From assembly GCA_026415355.1 (NCBI GenBank), contig JAOAHF010000006.1, positions 1 to 64,000 of the forward strand: a stretch of DNA of 64,000 nt, given 5' to 3'. The number at the start of each line of letters is the position of its first letter. Position 1 is the first letter of the stretch. The notes beneath the pieces are model-generated. The model worked only from the letters and a program-made list of their open reading frames with translations, had not been told where the DNA came from and did no database searches. This stretch comes from Brevinematales bacterium. Its GTDB lineage: Bacteria; Spirochaetota; Brevinematia; DTOW01. Both the position numbers and the translations under genes were made by a program. This document shows positions 1 through 9,017 of the stretch, piece after piece.

Positions 1-1855
1 CTAGATCGCCCGTCGGGAGGGTTAAATGTGGAATAAAGGACACCTCCCACCACTGTCCATCAAACTTAACCTTTAGCCTATCATTAAACCACTTAACACT
101 TGGATGCGCATCACCACCATGAGCGTGGTTAGGAACAATGTCAAGTATTATTTTTATACCTCTATTGTGTGCTTCTCTTATTAGGTCATCAAATGTTGCA
201 CCTGGAGATTCTAAATGTGGATCAATACTATCAAAATCATATCCCCAGTATCCATGATAACCAGCTGCGTCATAGGTTTGACCACTGTTGACATATCTTC
301 CTGGTGGTTGCTTTACAACAGGAGTAATCCAAATAGCATTGAAGCCCATATTCTTTATGTAGTCAAGATTATTTATGAGACCTTTAAAATCACCACCGTT
401 ATAATACCTTAGGGCATCTGAGCTATCATTATTAGGTGCTCTATACTCATCACCATAAATATTGTTATTACCAGAAAATCCATCAACAAATCTATCAGTC
501 ATAACAAAATACACTCTCCAATCCCTAGGATCTTCATCGTCACCTGGAAAAGATATCGTACTACCTCCAGAACCTCCACCAGAACCTCCAGGAACTTGTT
601 TAATTACTGATATGCTACTCTCAGCAAAATTACCAGCAAAATCAATAACTTTTACGTACACACTATTAGTGCCGTCAACAAGTGATATCAACTTACTCCA
701 CGATGTATATCCAATGGCTTCTTCATAATTACCATTATTGAGTCTGACCATAACTTGCTTAACACCTATGTTATCACCAGCAGTACCAGAAATAGTTATA
801 CTACTATTTGTTGTGATAAAGTCGTTAGCAGGAGTATTAATAGACAAAGTAGGTTTGGTATAATCGATTCCAAAAACTTTAATAACCTCAGAACTCTCTC
901 TATTGTTACTATCCCTTACCTTAACTCTTAATACTATATTACTACTTTGCATGTTAATAGTCTTCTGAATAGTCCACTGCATAGGTGGATTTACCATCTC
1001 TTCCCAATATGAGTTATCTATGTTGAAAAACAGCTTTGTAATACTCATACCACTTGACGTGCTTACACTACCTTTGATAACTATATTAGATGTGTTAAAA
1101 AATACATAATCCGAAGGTTCAGTTATAAATACTACAGGAATATCTTGATCAACAATAACAGTAACTTCTCTTATCTCACTTAACTTACCAGAAGCATCTT
1201 TTACATAAACACTTACAGTGTTGGTAGAATTGTTAACAAAAACTAAGTTTGAATAGAATGTAAAGCTAGATGAAACTCTAGCATAATTACTCTTATTTAC
1301 AGACACGAAAATACCATCAATTTCTGTATCATCACTTGCTAGAATCGACAACTCAAAATTCGTAGATACTATCTTTAGAGAAGTATTTTCAAAACCCACT
1401 ATGCTCACAGTAGGATTGGAAACATCGACTATAACCCTAATCGAGTTCGTAAAACTATAGTTACCACTTGAATCCACAGCAAAAACTTTTATAATATTAG
1501 TACCCTTTGTTGACAGGGCAAAAAATCCACTTAATTGTGAATAAACAATTCCTTGAGGTGTTTTTACGATTTCAAGATCCTTTCCATCTATCTCTATCCT
1601 ATCCGAAGGAGTTATAAAAACAACTCTGCTTATACCTTTATTGTCACTTACAAAAGCCAAATATGAAAACACCTGATTAACTACTGCAGTATCCTTAGGA
1701 GAAACAAAGTTAACAAATGGTTCTTGAGTATCTACGTCAGATGTAGTAGAACCTAAGTCAAGATTAGATATATTTTCAAGCGTTGGCATTTTCTGGCACC
1801 CAACTACTATTGACACCCCTATTAGAATAATTAGGAATATCCTAAAAATATTCAT
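1..1855 (-). CDS. GH13 alpha-amylase-like lipoprotein with Ig-like arms (partial)
   Basis: The 3' end lies beyond the left edge; about 618 residues are visible. The start ATG at 1855 has a GGAGG ribosome site. The N-terminus is a lipoprotein signal ending VVGC (Cys20), so the protein is probably tethered to a membrane. Residues of about 30-420 form a series of beta-rich, Ig-like repeats, typical of carbohydrate-binding or spacer arms. A GGSGGGSGGS linker at about 423-432 leads into a GH13 catalytic domain: VYFVMTDRF at about 447 and conserved region I DIVPNH at about 572-577. Further catalytic residues lie outside the window. The likely role is hydrolysis of alpha-glucans at the cell surface or in the periplasm; exact substrate unknown. 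It is divergent from argS. Confidence 0.88.
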   Translation of the reverse strand, partial: MNIFRIFLIILIGVSIVVGCQKMPTLENISNLDLGSTTSDVDTQEPFVNFVSPKDTAVVNQVFSYLAFVSDNKGISRVVFITPSDRIEIDGKDLEIVKTPQGIVYSQLSGFFALSTKGTNIIKVFAVDSSGNYSFTNSIRVIVDVSNPTVSIVGFENTSLKIVSTNFELSILASDDTEIDGIFVSVNKSNYARVSSSFTFYSNLVFVNNSTNTVSVYVKDASGKLSEIREVTVIVDQDIPVVFITEPSDYVFFNTSNIVIKGSVSTSSGMSITKLFFNIDNSYWEEMVNPPMQWTIQKTINMQSSNIVLRVKVRDSNNRESSEVIKVFGIDYTKPTLSINTPANDFITTNSSITISGTAGDNIGVKQVMVRLNNGNYEEAIGYTSWSKLISLVDGTNSVYVKVIDFAGNFAESSISVIKQVPGGSGGGSGGSTISFPGDDEDPRDWRVYFVMTDRFVDGFSGNNNIYGDEYRAPNNDSSDALRYYNGGDFKGLINNLDYIKNMGFNAIWITPVVKQPPGRYVNSGQTYDAAGYHGYWGYDFDSIDPHLESPGATFDDLIREAHNRGIKIILDIVPNHAHGGDAHPSVKWFNDRLKVKFDGQWWEVSFIPHLTLPTGDL

Positions 1856-2011
1856 AATTTATCCTCCAATATTTACTAACGAAGGAAATTAATGTAAAGT
1901 GACAATTACTAAGAGATTAACTAAAAAGTGTTACTACCAACATCCGGAAGAGAAACAACAAACAACTTTCAAAATTTAAACTATATATCTGAGTTAATTA
2001 TAATTTTTGTT

Positions 2012-3583
2012 ATGGTTGTAAGGGATATACTAAAAGGATGGATAGCTGATATTGTTAAGGAACAATTTGGAATTAATTACACAGAAGATGAAATAGCCAT
2101 TGAATATCCTGAAAACAAAAATTTCGGTGATTATTCAACAACGATACCATTTAAAATAGCAAAAGAATTAAAAGCAAAAGGCCAAACCATTGCATTGCCA
2201 AACATAGCAAATACTATAAAAGAAGGACTTGAAAGTAAAAATAACAATATCTTTGACAGTATAAAAGTAGCAAATGGCGGATTTATTAACTTATGTATAT
2301 CTAATGATTCTTTAGAAAAACTAATCAAAGAAGTTGCTAACAACGAAAACTACGGTGAATCAGATTTTGGTAAAGGTAAGGGGAAAATTCTACTAGAATA
2401 TGTAAGCGCAAATCCTACAGGACCTTTACATATAGGTCACGCAAGATGGGCAGCTATAGGAGATACTCTTTACAGATGTTTTAAAACTGCTGGATACGAC
2501 ATTGATACAGAGTTCTACATAAATGACGCCGGAAAACAAGTGGAACTTTTGATAGATTCAGTTGAAGCAGTTAGAAAAGGTGAAAAAATACCTGAAAACG
2601 GATATCACGGATATTACATAAATGAACTTGCAAGAATAAACAAATCTCCTATTGATATTATACTAGAGTGGCATAAAGAAGATCTTAAAGAGTTTAGAGT
2701 ACACTTTGATAACTGGTTTTCCGAACTATCACTTCACAGAAATGGAGAAGTTGAAGAAACTTTAAAAATCTTGAGTGAAAAAGGACTCGTCTATGAAAAG
2801 GAAGGTGCACTGTGGTTTAAGAGTACTGACTTTGGAGATGACAAAGATAGAGTTGTAAAAAAATCAAACGGTGAATATACCTACTTTGGAGTAGATATAG
2901 CATACCATCTAAACAAAATAAAAAGAGGATATAGCAGGTTGATAAACATATGGGGTGCAGATCATCACGGATATGTGAAAAGACTTACTTCTGCTGTCAC
3001 TTCAATCCACAAAGATGTCAAAATTGAAATAATATTAGGTCAACTAGTTTCACTCTTCAGAGGTGGAGATCCTGTCAGAATGTCAAAAAGAACTGGAGAT
3101 ATAATTACCTTGAGAGAAGTTATTGAAGAAGTAGGAACAGACGCTGTTAGATACTTCATGATTTCAAAAAAAGTTGATACACATATTAACTTTGATCTAG
3201 AAATAGCTAAAAAACAAAGTGACGAAAACCCTGTATACTATCTCCAATACGCTCATGCAAGAATTGCAGGAATAATACGAAATTCACAAGGTCTTGGAAT
3301 AATTGAAACTCCAATAATAGATAATCAGATAGCAAGAGAAATAGCCGTAATGATTATAAGGTTTCCAGAAGAAATAATAGATATAACTTTATCATTAGAT
3401 CCCCAAAGAATGACAAACTATCTTCATGAGCTAGCAACACTATTTCACAAATTCTACTCCGAATACAGAGTCATCGACAATAACAAAGTACTAACAGGTA
3501 GAAAAATACTTGTTAAGGCTATTAAAAATGTACTTAGGAAAGGATTATGGATCATAGGAGTTTCGGCACCTGAAAGTATGTAA
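2012..3583 (+). CDS. argS: Arginyl-tRNA synthetase
   Basis: This enzyme charges tRNA-Arg with arginine. It is a class I synthetase: the HIGH signature is at residues 140-143 (context PTGPLHIGH), the KMSKS loop is represented by MSKR at 357-360, and the N-terminal region (about 1-85) matches the ArgS additive domain, with the DALR anticodon-binding domain at the C-terminus. The frame is open back to a GTG at 1928, but the ATG at 2012 (MVVRDILK) gives a 523-residue protein with a normal ArgS N-terminus, so I prefer it; no strong ribosome site precedes either start. It converges on the PorV-like gene with 3 bp between the stop codons. Confidence 0.95.
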   Translation: MVVRDILKGWIADIVKEQFGINYTEDEIAIEYPENKNFGDYSTTIPFKIAKELKAKGQTIALPNIANTIKEGLESKNNNIFDSIKVANGGFINLCISNDSLEKLIKEVANNENYGESDFGKGKGKILLEYVSANPTGPLHIGHARWAAIGDTLYRCFKTAGYDIDTEFYINDAGKQVELLIDSVEAVRKGEKIPENGYHGYYINELARINKSPIDIILEWHKEDLKEFRVHFDNWFSELSLHRNGEVEETLKILSEKGLVYEKEGALWFKSTDFGDDKDRVVKKSNGEYTYFGVDIAYHLNKIKRGYSRLINIWGADHHGYVKRLTSAVTSIHKDVKIEIILGQLVSLFRGGDPVRMSKRTGDIITLREVIEEVGTDAVRYFMISKKVDTHINFDLEIAKKQSDENPVYYLQYAHARIAGIIRNSQGLGIIETPIIDNQIAREIAVMIIRFPEEIIDITLSLDPQRMTNYLHELATLFHKFYSEYRVIDNNKVLTGRKILVKAIKNVLRKGLWIIGVSAPESM

Positions 3584-3586
3584 TTT

Positions 3587-4606
3587 CTAAAACCTAATCT
3601 CTCCACTTACATGAAGTGATATCTTCCTAGAATTTTCCGGAAATATTCTTAAAATATTAAGAAGTATTTGATCATCAAGGCAAAAGTTAACCTCAAACTC
3701 ATTTAAGTTCGGTATTTTTATAAAGAAAGTAACTCCTGCACTCAAATGATATTGTGGTATAGACCTCGAGATTACTTCTATCTGTGTTTTAGAAAATCCT
3801 GCCATAATTCTATATCCTGATACATTATCGTAGTATACTAGGCCAATTTTAGGGAAAATGTAATCATGTATTTTATCTCTAAATAGAAATATCTCAGCAC
3901 TACCTGACTTTGCAGAAACAAAGTTTAGAAACACTATCTCTAAGACACTAGATAGTATTATACCGTTATATATATGAAATGCTCCCCCTATCGACAGTAT
4001 AGGTGGAAATGTTTGAGTTATCTCTCCGTAAAAAGTATTGTAATACGACGTTGAAAAAGGAGACTTTATGACAAAAGATATACTTAAACTTTCTTCAAAC
4101 TTAAACTTAGCTCCACCAACTGCCATAAAAGAAAATACCGGAACTACATCATTTATACCCAAAACAGGGCCTACAGATATACCTACTAGGATAAATGGAG
4201 CTATTTTACCAGATACCCCGAAAAGTAAAGGTTTGTATATTGTTTCTGGACTATCAAAATCGTGTATGTAGGATGTATACAAAATAGAAAATCTTGTCAG
4301 ATTATTAATTCTTAAACTTACTCCTATATTCGCAGGATCAAAAACAAATCTTTTACTATACAACTCCATTATATTCCCTACATTCACAGACGAACTAGCC
4401 TCGTAGTACAAAAGCATATAGCTATTCTCAAGCGATAAAGAAGAAGGATTTATAATCGTAGAAGTAGGATCCTTGAAAAGATTTGCACCACTCCTTCCAA
4501 CCGCTATATTTTTTGCTCCTTGACTTAGGAACTCAAATTGCACAGGCCAAATATTAAAAGTAACACCGTAAAATAACAAAACCCCAAATAGCCTTACATA
4601 CTTCAT
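3587..4606 (-). CDS. PorV/UPF0164-like outer-membrane barrel protein
   Basis: The 339-residue protein has an N-terminal signal sequence (MKYVRLFGVLLFYG) and then alternating amphipathic beta strands typical of a FadL/PorV-type barrel. The early segment GAKNIAVGRSGAN followed by NPSSLSL resembles the start of PorV/UPF0164 proteins (aromatic residue, gene-duplicated small barrel with 'NPA'-like motif). Family members sit in the outer membrane and in some phyla act in type 9 secretion, but UPF0164 members in spirochaetes have no defined job. It ends in RF, a common C-terminal aromatic for barrel insertion. Nothing nearby indicates a substrate. Confidence 0.65.
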   Translation of the reverse strand: MKYVRLFGVLLFYGVTFNIWPVQFEFLSQGAKNIAVGRSGANLFKDPTSTIINPSSLSLENSYMLLYYEASSSVNVGNIMELYSKRFVFDPANIGVSLRINNLTRFSILYTSYIHDFDSPETIYKPLLFGVSGKIAPFILVGISVGPVLGINDVVPVFSFMAVGGAKFKFEESLSISFVIKSPFSTSYYNTFYGEITQTFPPILSIGGAFHIYNGIILSSVLEIVFLNFVSAKSGSAEIFLFRDKIHDYIFPKIGLVYYDNVSGYRIMAGFSKTQIEVISRSIPQYHLSAGVTFFIKIPNLNEFEVNFCLDDQILLNILRIFPENSRKISLHVSGEIRF

Positions 4607-4792
4607 ATACCTTGATGATAAACTTACTACAAGTCATCCTTGAAAAGCAAGTTATATAAACTAAGCTACTAGATAATTAAAAACAAACCAAATTTTCTCT
4701 TTAAAATTCTATACCCTAATACCCAATAGTTTTTCCAGATAAAGGGGAAAATTTGAGAGAAAATATTTAATTTACAAAATCCAGTTATTAGT

Positions 4793-4820
4793 TTGATTTT
4801 TTTTCGAAAGTTTGTATAAA
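4793..4820 (+). promoter_or_regulatory. Probable sigma-70-type promoter of rpmJ-rpsM
   Basis: TTGATT at 4793-4798 and TATAAA at 4815-4820 are separated by 16 bp and lie 22 bp before the rpmJ start codon. The match to the vegetative consensus is good (4/6 and 5/6), and the position suits a short leader. Inference from sequence only. Confidence 0.5.
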
Positions 4821-4842
4821 ATTTATGGTAAAAGGAGTTATT

Positions 4843-4980
4843 ATGAAGGTCAAAGCTTCAGTAAAACCTATCTGCGAAAAGTGTAAAGTAATAAAGAGAA
4901 AAGGTAGAATCATGGTAATATGTGAAAACCCTAAACATAAACAAAGGCAAAAAGGAGGTAGAATTTCATGGCACGTATAG
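4843..4980 (+). CDS. rpmJ: 50S ribosomal protein L36 (bL36), C-terminally extended
   Basis: The small ORF begins [15 protein letters not shown] and carries the bL36 zinc pattern CEKC...[10 protein letters not shown]. The usual length is 37-38 residues; here the frame runs on for 45 residues, ending GGRISWHV. The extension arises because the 3' end overlaps rpsM by 13 bp and contains the AAGGAGG ribosome site of rpsM, so the two genes are probably translationally coupled. Zinc ligands are the two cysteines of CEKC plus the later Cys and His. Confidence 0.93.
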   Translation: MKVKASVKPICEKCKVIKRKGRIMVICENPKHKQRQKGGRISWHV

Positions 4981-5339
4981 CAGGTGTTGAACTACCCAAC
5001 AAAAGGCTTTTAGTAGCATTGAGATATATCTTCGGCATAGGTAAGTCTCTTGCTTATAGTATTCCAAAAAAGTTAGGGATAGATCCTAATAAGAAAGTTT
5101 CTGAACTATCTGAAGAAGAGTTTAACAAATTAAAAAACGAAATTGAAAAGAATTATAAACTTGAAGGAGATTTGAGAACTGAAATCAGGTTAAACATAAA
5201 GAGATTAATAGATATAGGATGTTATAGAGGACAAAGGCATAAAAAAGGTTTACCTGTAAGAGGACAAAGAACCAGAACAAATGCTAGAACTAGAAAAGGT
5301 CCCAGACCTCATAGACTAGGTAAGAAAACTAAGAAATAA
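4968..5339 (+). CDS. rpsM: 30S ribosomal protein S13 (uS13)
   Basis: The 123-residue protein starts [13 protein letters not shown] and ends with the basic tail [13 protein letters not shown], both diagnostic for uS13, which sits in the head of the small subunit and contacts P-site tRNA and the B1 bridge. It follows rpmJ with a 13-bp overlap and a ribosome site inside rpmJ. The usual downstream partners rpsK, rpsD, rpoA and rplQ are absent; a DUF4340-like gene follows after 13 bp. Confidence 0.98.
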   Translation: MARIAGVELPNKRLLVALRYIFGIGKSLAYSIPKKLGIDPNKKVSELSEEEFNKLKNEIEKNYKLEGDLRTEIRLNIKRLIDIGCYRGQRHKKGLPVRGQRTRTNARTRKGPRPHRLGKKTKK

Positions 5340-5352
5340 AAGGAATTATAAA

Positions 5353-6327
5353 ATGAGGGGAAAGGCTCTTTTAATACTCTCCCTCTCAGCTATCTTACTA
5401 GGGTTGGTTGTTTTTTTCTTAATAATCGACAGAGGAGAAGTCAAGGTAATAAAAAAAAGGGACTACCTTGTAGGGAAATTCTCTTCTGATGATATTTCAT
5501 ATCTAGGGATATATTTCAGAGATTACTACGACAGAACAAAAGAATATGAGTACTTTATTATCAAATCTAACAATCTTTGGTTTGTATCATATTCAAACAT
5601 CATCGATAGAGTAGAATATAAACTTGCAAATTTCGTAGCAAACATAATAGGAGATATTGAAAATCTAGGAAGTATCTCATCAAACGAAGTTGAAGATATA
5701 ATAAACAGTTTTGGATTTTCAAGACCAAATGCTAGAATAACTTTTGTGGCAAATAACATAACAAATGAAATACTTGTCGGAAATCTTGCACCAACAAAAG
5801 ATTACTACTATGTCACCCTTAACGGAAATTACGAAACTATTTATCTTGTATATGCCTATAAAATCGATAACATACTTAAGTATCCAGAAGAAATAAGAGA
5901 CAAAAACATATTCACCCATGAATGGACTAACATTACTGGTATTGAATATAAACCAATAAGTTTTCCAAAGATTATCTTTACTAACAAAAATAACAAGTGG
6001 TTCTCGGTAATACCTATTGAAAAAGAAGTTGACAGTATATTTATTGAAAATGAATTTCTAAAAAATCTAAGGAGCTTGGCAATAGAACACTTCATTGACC
6101 AAGACAACAAATTGTACAAAAATCTTATTTTAAAAACAAATACCCCAATCTCACAGATTAAGCTTTACAATGGTTATAATGAAATGACACTTATGGTTTT
6201 GGATAAGATAAAAACAAATTTTTACTGCTACGATACCATCAGAAAAGTTATATTTGCGATCGATTACGAAAGTAGCAAGAGTTTGTTTGACGCACAGTAT
6301 GAGAGGTTTGTTAAAATTACAAACTAA
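5353..6327 (+). CDS. DUF4340-like membrane-anchored protein
   Basis: A 324-residue protein with one N-terminal transmembrane anchor (residues about 5-25), then a long extracytoplasmic region. The pattern ISSNEVEDIINSFGFSRP followed by ITNEILVGNLAP and YYVTLNG matches the DUF4340 repeat, in which a pair of beta-rich units is built around a 'G...P...YYV' core. DUF4340 proteins are often encoded beside gliding-type ABC transporters, but none is present here. It starts 13 bp after rpsM and ends 12 bp before manC, so it may be in the rpmJ-rpsM transcript. The function is unknown. Confidence 0.6.
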   Translation: MRGKALLILSLSAILLGLVVFFLIIDRGEVKVIKKRDYLVGKFSSDDISYLGIYFRDYYDRTKEYEYFIIKSNNLWFVSYSNIIDRVEYKLANFVANIIGDIENLGSISSNEVEDIINSFGFSRPNARITFVANNITNEILVGNLAPTKDYYYVTLNGNYETIYLVYAYKIDNILKYPEEIRDKNIFTHEWTNITGIEYKPISFPKIIFTNKNNKWFSVIPIEKEVDSIFIENEFLKNLRSLAIEHFIDQDNKLYKNLILKTNTPISQIKLYNGYNEMTLMVLDKIKTNFYCYDTIRKVIFAIDYESSKSLFDAQYERFVKITN

Positions 6328-6339
6328 GAGGTTCGATAT

Positions 6340-7419
6340 ATGCGGTGTGTTGTAATAATGGCAGGTGGCCGTGGAGAAAGGTTTTGGCCTAAAAGTAGGA
6401 GGAATTATCCGAAACAATTTCTTAACCTAATTGGCGATAAATCAATGCTCCAGTATGCATACGAAAGAGCTCTTGACATTGTTGACAAGAATAGGATATT
6501 TATAGTTACATCATCTGACCTAGTTAACCTTGTGGAAGAACAAATACCCAAAATACCCCAAAGTAACATAATAATTGAACCATTACCTAAAAACACTGCA
6601 CCTGCTATAGGATTAGCAGCAACTTACATAAGAAAATACTTTGGTGACTACACAATGTTCGTCATGCCTTCAGATCACTATGTAGATGATCTGAACAAAT
6701 TTTACGACGTTGTTGAAGCGGGATTTGAGGCAGCCGAAAAATACCTATCTCTAATCACATTAGGTATAAAACCTTCAAGACCTGACACCGGTTACGGATA
6801 TATAGAGGTTGGGAATATAATAGATACCTTCTTCAGCAAGAATATATTTGAAGTCAAGAGATTTGTTGAGAAACCTAACCACGAAAAAGCTGTTGAATAT
6901 CTAAGTAAGGGTAAATTCTTTTGGAATAGTGGAATGTTTATATGGAAGGTATCAACAATACTTGAAGAAATATCAAAGCACATGCCAAACCTATGGGAAG
7001 CTCTTACAATCATCGAAGATGCTATAGGTAAAGACTACGAAAGCGATGTTATAATTGAGGAGTTCGAAAAAATAGAGGGTATATCAATTGACTATGGAGT
7101 TATGGAAAAAAGTAAATCTGTTTTATGCGTTAAGAGTGACTTTATATGGGATGATATCGGATCTTGGTCAGCTGTTTATAGACTCAACGATAAAGATGAT
7201 AACGGAAATGTAATCGAAGGCAACGTTATATCTCATAATGTCAAAAACTCCTTAATAATAGGAGAAAACGATGGGGTTATCGCAGTCAGTTCACTAGAAG
7301 ATATGATAATAATCAAAGAAGGAGATAGTATATTAATAACCAAAAAATCTGAAGATCAAACTATAAGAGAACTTGTTAAAATGATGAAAAACCAAGATAA
7401 GTATTCAAAATATCTATGA
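6340..7419 (+). CDS. manC: Mannose-1-phosphate guanylyltransferase
   Basis: The enzyme makes GDP-mannose from mannose-1-phosphate and GTP. The nucleotidyltransferase signature GGRGERFWPKSR is at about residues 9-20, followed by YPKQFLNL, EPLPKNTAPAI, MPSDHYV, the substrate motif VEKP and FFWNSGMF, all in family order. At 359 residues it is the single-function form, lacking the C-terminal phosphomannose isomerase cupin domain of the bifunctional enzymes. It overlaps ruvC by 4 bp (ATGA). GDP-mannose would feed glycan or lipoglycan synthesis. Confidence 0.95.
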   Translation: MRCVVIMAGGRGERFWPKSRRNYPKQFLNLIGDKSMLQYAYERALDIVDKNRIFIVTSSDLVNLVEEQIPKIPQSNIIIEPLPKNTAPAIGLAATYIRKYFGDYTMFVMPSDHYVDDLNKFYDVVEAGFEAAEKYLSLITLGIKPSRPDTGYGYIEVGNIIDTFFSKNIFEVKRFVEKPNHEKAVEYLSKGKFFWNSGMFIWKVSTILEEISKHMPNLWEALTIIEDAIGKDYESDVIIEEFEKIEGISIDYGVMEKSKSVLCVKSDFIWDDIGSWSAVYRLNDKDDNGNVIEGNVISHNVKNSLIIGENDGVIAVSSLEDMIIIKEGDSILITKKSEDQTIRELVKMMKNQDKYSKYL

Positions 7420-7904
7420 AAGTCTTAGGAATAGATCCTGGATATTCAATCCTAGGATATGGCATTGTAGAAAACAAGGAAAACAAACTTAACCTTATAA
7501 AAGCAGGAGTTCTAGATACATCTGATAATAAAGATTTCAATGAAAAACTGTTGGAAATCCATAACTTTATCAACTCTTTAATAAAAAATTACCATCCAGA
7601 TATCGTATTCATAGAAGAGGTATTTTTTGGCAAGAATGTAAAAACTGCCACAAAAGTAGCTCAAGCTGTAGGGGTTGTAAAAATAGAAGTCTTAAAGTCA
7701 GGCATAGAGATTCTAAGTATCACACCACTTGAGGTAAAAAAATGCATAACAGGTAGCAAGGGATTCCATCCAAAAACTCAGATACAAAACATAGTAAAAT
7801 TACTACTAAACTTAGACGAAATACCAAAACCAGATGATTGCGCAGACGCAATAGCAATAGCCCTATGCGGATTATTTAGAACAATCAAATCTTTTTATCT
7901 CTAA
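7416..7904 (+). CDS. ruvC: Holliday junction resolvase RuvC
   Basis: A 162-residue endonuclease that cuts Holliday junctions symmetrically during recombination. Catalytic acidic residues are visible: D7 in GIDPGYS, E67 in FIEEVFFG, and the cluster DDCADA with D140, D141 and D144. The length and the RNase H-like fold order are normal. It overlaps the end of manC by 4 bp. The partners ruvA and ruvB are not in the window. Confidence 0.97.
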   Translation: MKVLGIDPGYSILGYGIVENKENKLNLIKAGVLDTSDNKDFNEKLLEIHNFINSLIKNYHPDIVFIEEVFFGKNVKTATKVAQAVGVVKIEVLKSGIEILSITPLEVKKCITGSKGFHPKTQIQNIVKLLLNLDEIPKPDDCADAIAIALCGLFRTIKSFYL

Positions 7905-8001
7905 CAACATAATACAAATAAAAAGACAAACATGAAACTTCAAAAAATCACCAGCAACTAGCAAATACTTAAACATTTCATAATTATTTGTTGTATAAAT
8001 T

Positions 8002-8925
8002 TCAAAAAAGATTAAGTATCTCCATCAAAACATATAATGTCACAAAACTAGCTATTGTTGAAAAAAACACAGAAATTCCTACTGTTCTAGGAATTAACCT
8101 AAAAAAAGTGGCTAAAATACTACAGTATAGCGCAGAAGGCATAGCATATTGCATAACCACAACTTTTAGTTCAGTACCATTTATTCCTAACAAAATTCCT
8201 ATTCCCAAGGCAATCAATGGAGATATTATAAGTTTCATAATCGTAACAGCAACAACAAATTTTACAGGTATAAGCTTTATTTTTATCTCACCCAAAACTA
8301 TCCCTAATTGAATAAGTCCCAAAATAAGCGCAGAAACACCAAGTCCATATACAGGTTCTCTTATAAATTGTGGTAATTTTATATTAAACATGGATAAGAC
8401 TATAGATACAAAAACTACATATACAAGAGGAAGTTTAAGTATATCAGCAATTGATTTTTTTAGGTTTCTAATAGGGCTTTCAGAGCTATTAACACCTCTT
8501 GAAACTAAGTAAATTCCATAAGTTTGCGTTGCTATTGACGTCAATACTAGTATAAGAGCAGCATAACTACTAGCACTAGCTCCAAGATACAGTTCAATTA
8601 CAGGAATACCTATATTACCTGTATTAGGTAAAAATGAAAGTAAAATAAAAGCATATCTTGATCTAACTGATAACTTAATAAAAGATGCCACATACCTTGA
8701 GATTAAATACATAACCACAGATTGAATAATAAGATGCAATAGTGTTATTAAAAAGTTTTGTAGCAAAACTGATCCATTTATATCAAATGACCTAAGTATT
8801 AATCCAGGCGTAAGGATATATATAGCCAAGACTGTTAGATTGTAAGGATCTATTTTCCTAAACTTCGAAAGCATAAAAGAAATGACAATTATTATAATCA
8901 CAGGAAAAAGAACATTAAGAAACAT
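8002..8925 (-). CDS. AEC-family (auxin efflux carrier-like) permease
   Basis: A 307-residue hydrophobic protein with about ten transmembrane segments in two groups of five, split by a short polar loop near residue 150. Conserved AEC features include FLPNTGNIGIPV near residue 100 and the matching C-terminal half with QYAMPSAL. Bacterial AEC carriers export or exchange small organic acids (malate, malonate and others); the substrate cannot be told from sequence. It stands alone, convergent with ruvC and divergent from the citrate-synthase-like gene. Confidence 0.85.
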   Translation of the reverse strand: MFLNVLFPVIIIIVISFMLSKFRKIDPYNLTVLAIYILTPGLILRSFDINGSVLLQNFLITLLHLIIQSVVMYLISRYVASFIKLSVRSRYAFILLSFLPNTGNIGIPVIELYLGASASSYAALILVLTSIATQTYGIYLVSRGVNSSESPIRNLKKSIADILKLPLVYVVFVSIVLSMFNIKLPQFIREPVYGLGVSALILGLIQLGIVLGEIKIKLIPVKFVVAVTIMKLIISPLIALGIGILLGINGTELKVVVMQYAMPSALYCSILATFFRLIPRTVGISVFFSTIASFVTLYVLMEILNLF

Positions 8926-9017
8926 ATTCTAGTAATAATAAATGTCTTATTAACTTCTCTACTAGTTGAAAAATTTTTAATTCATCATAAAACATTAAAT
9001 ACTTTGGAGGATAAGAA

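Noticed and set aside
1521-1529. TGTGAATAA as a reverse DnaA box
   Set aside because: It lies within the coding region of the GH13 lipoprotein, alone and far from the composition switch.
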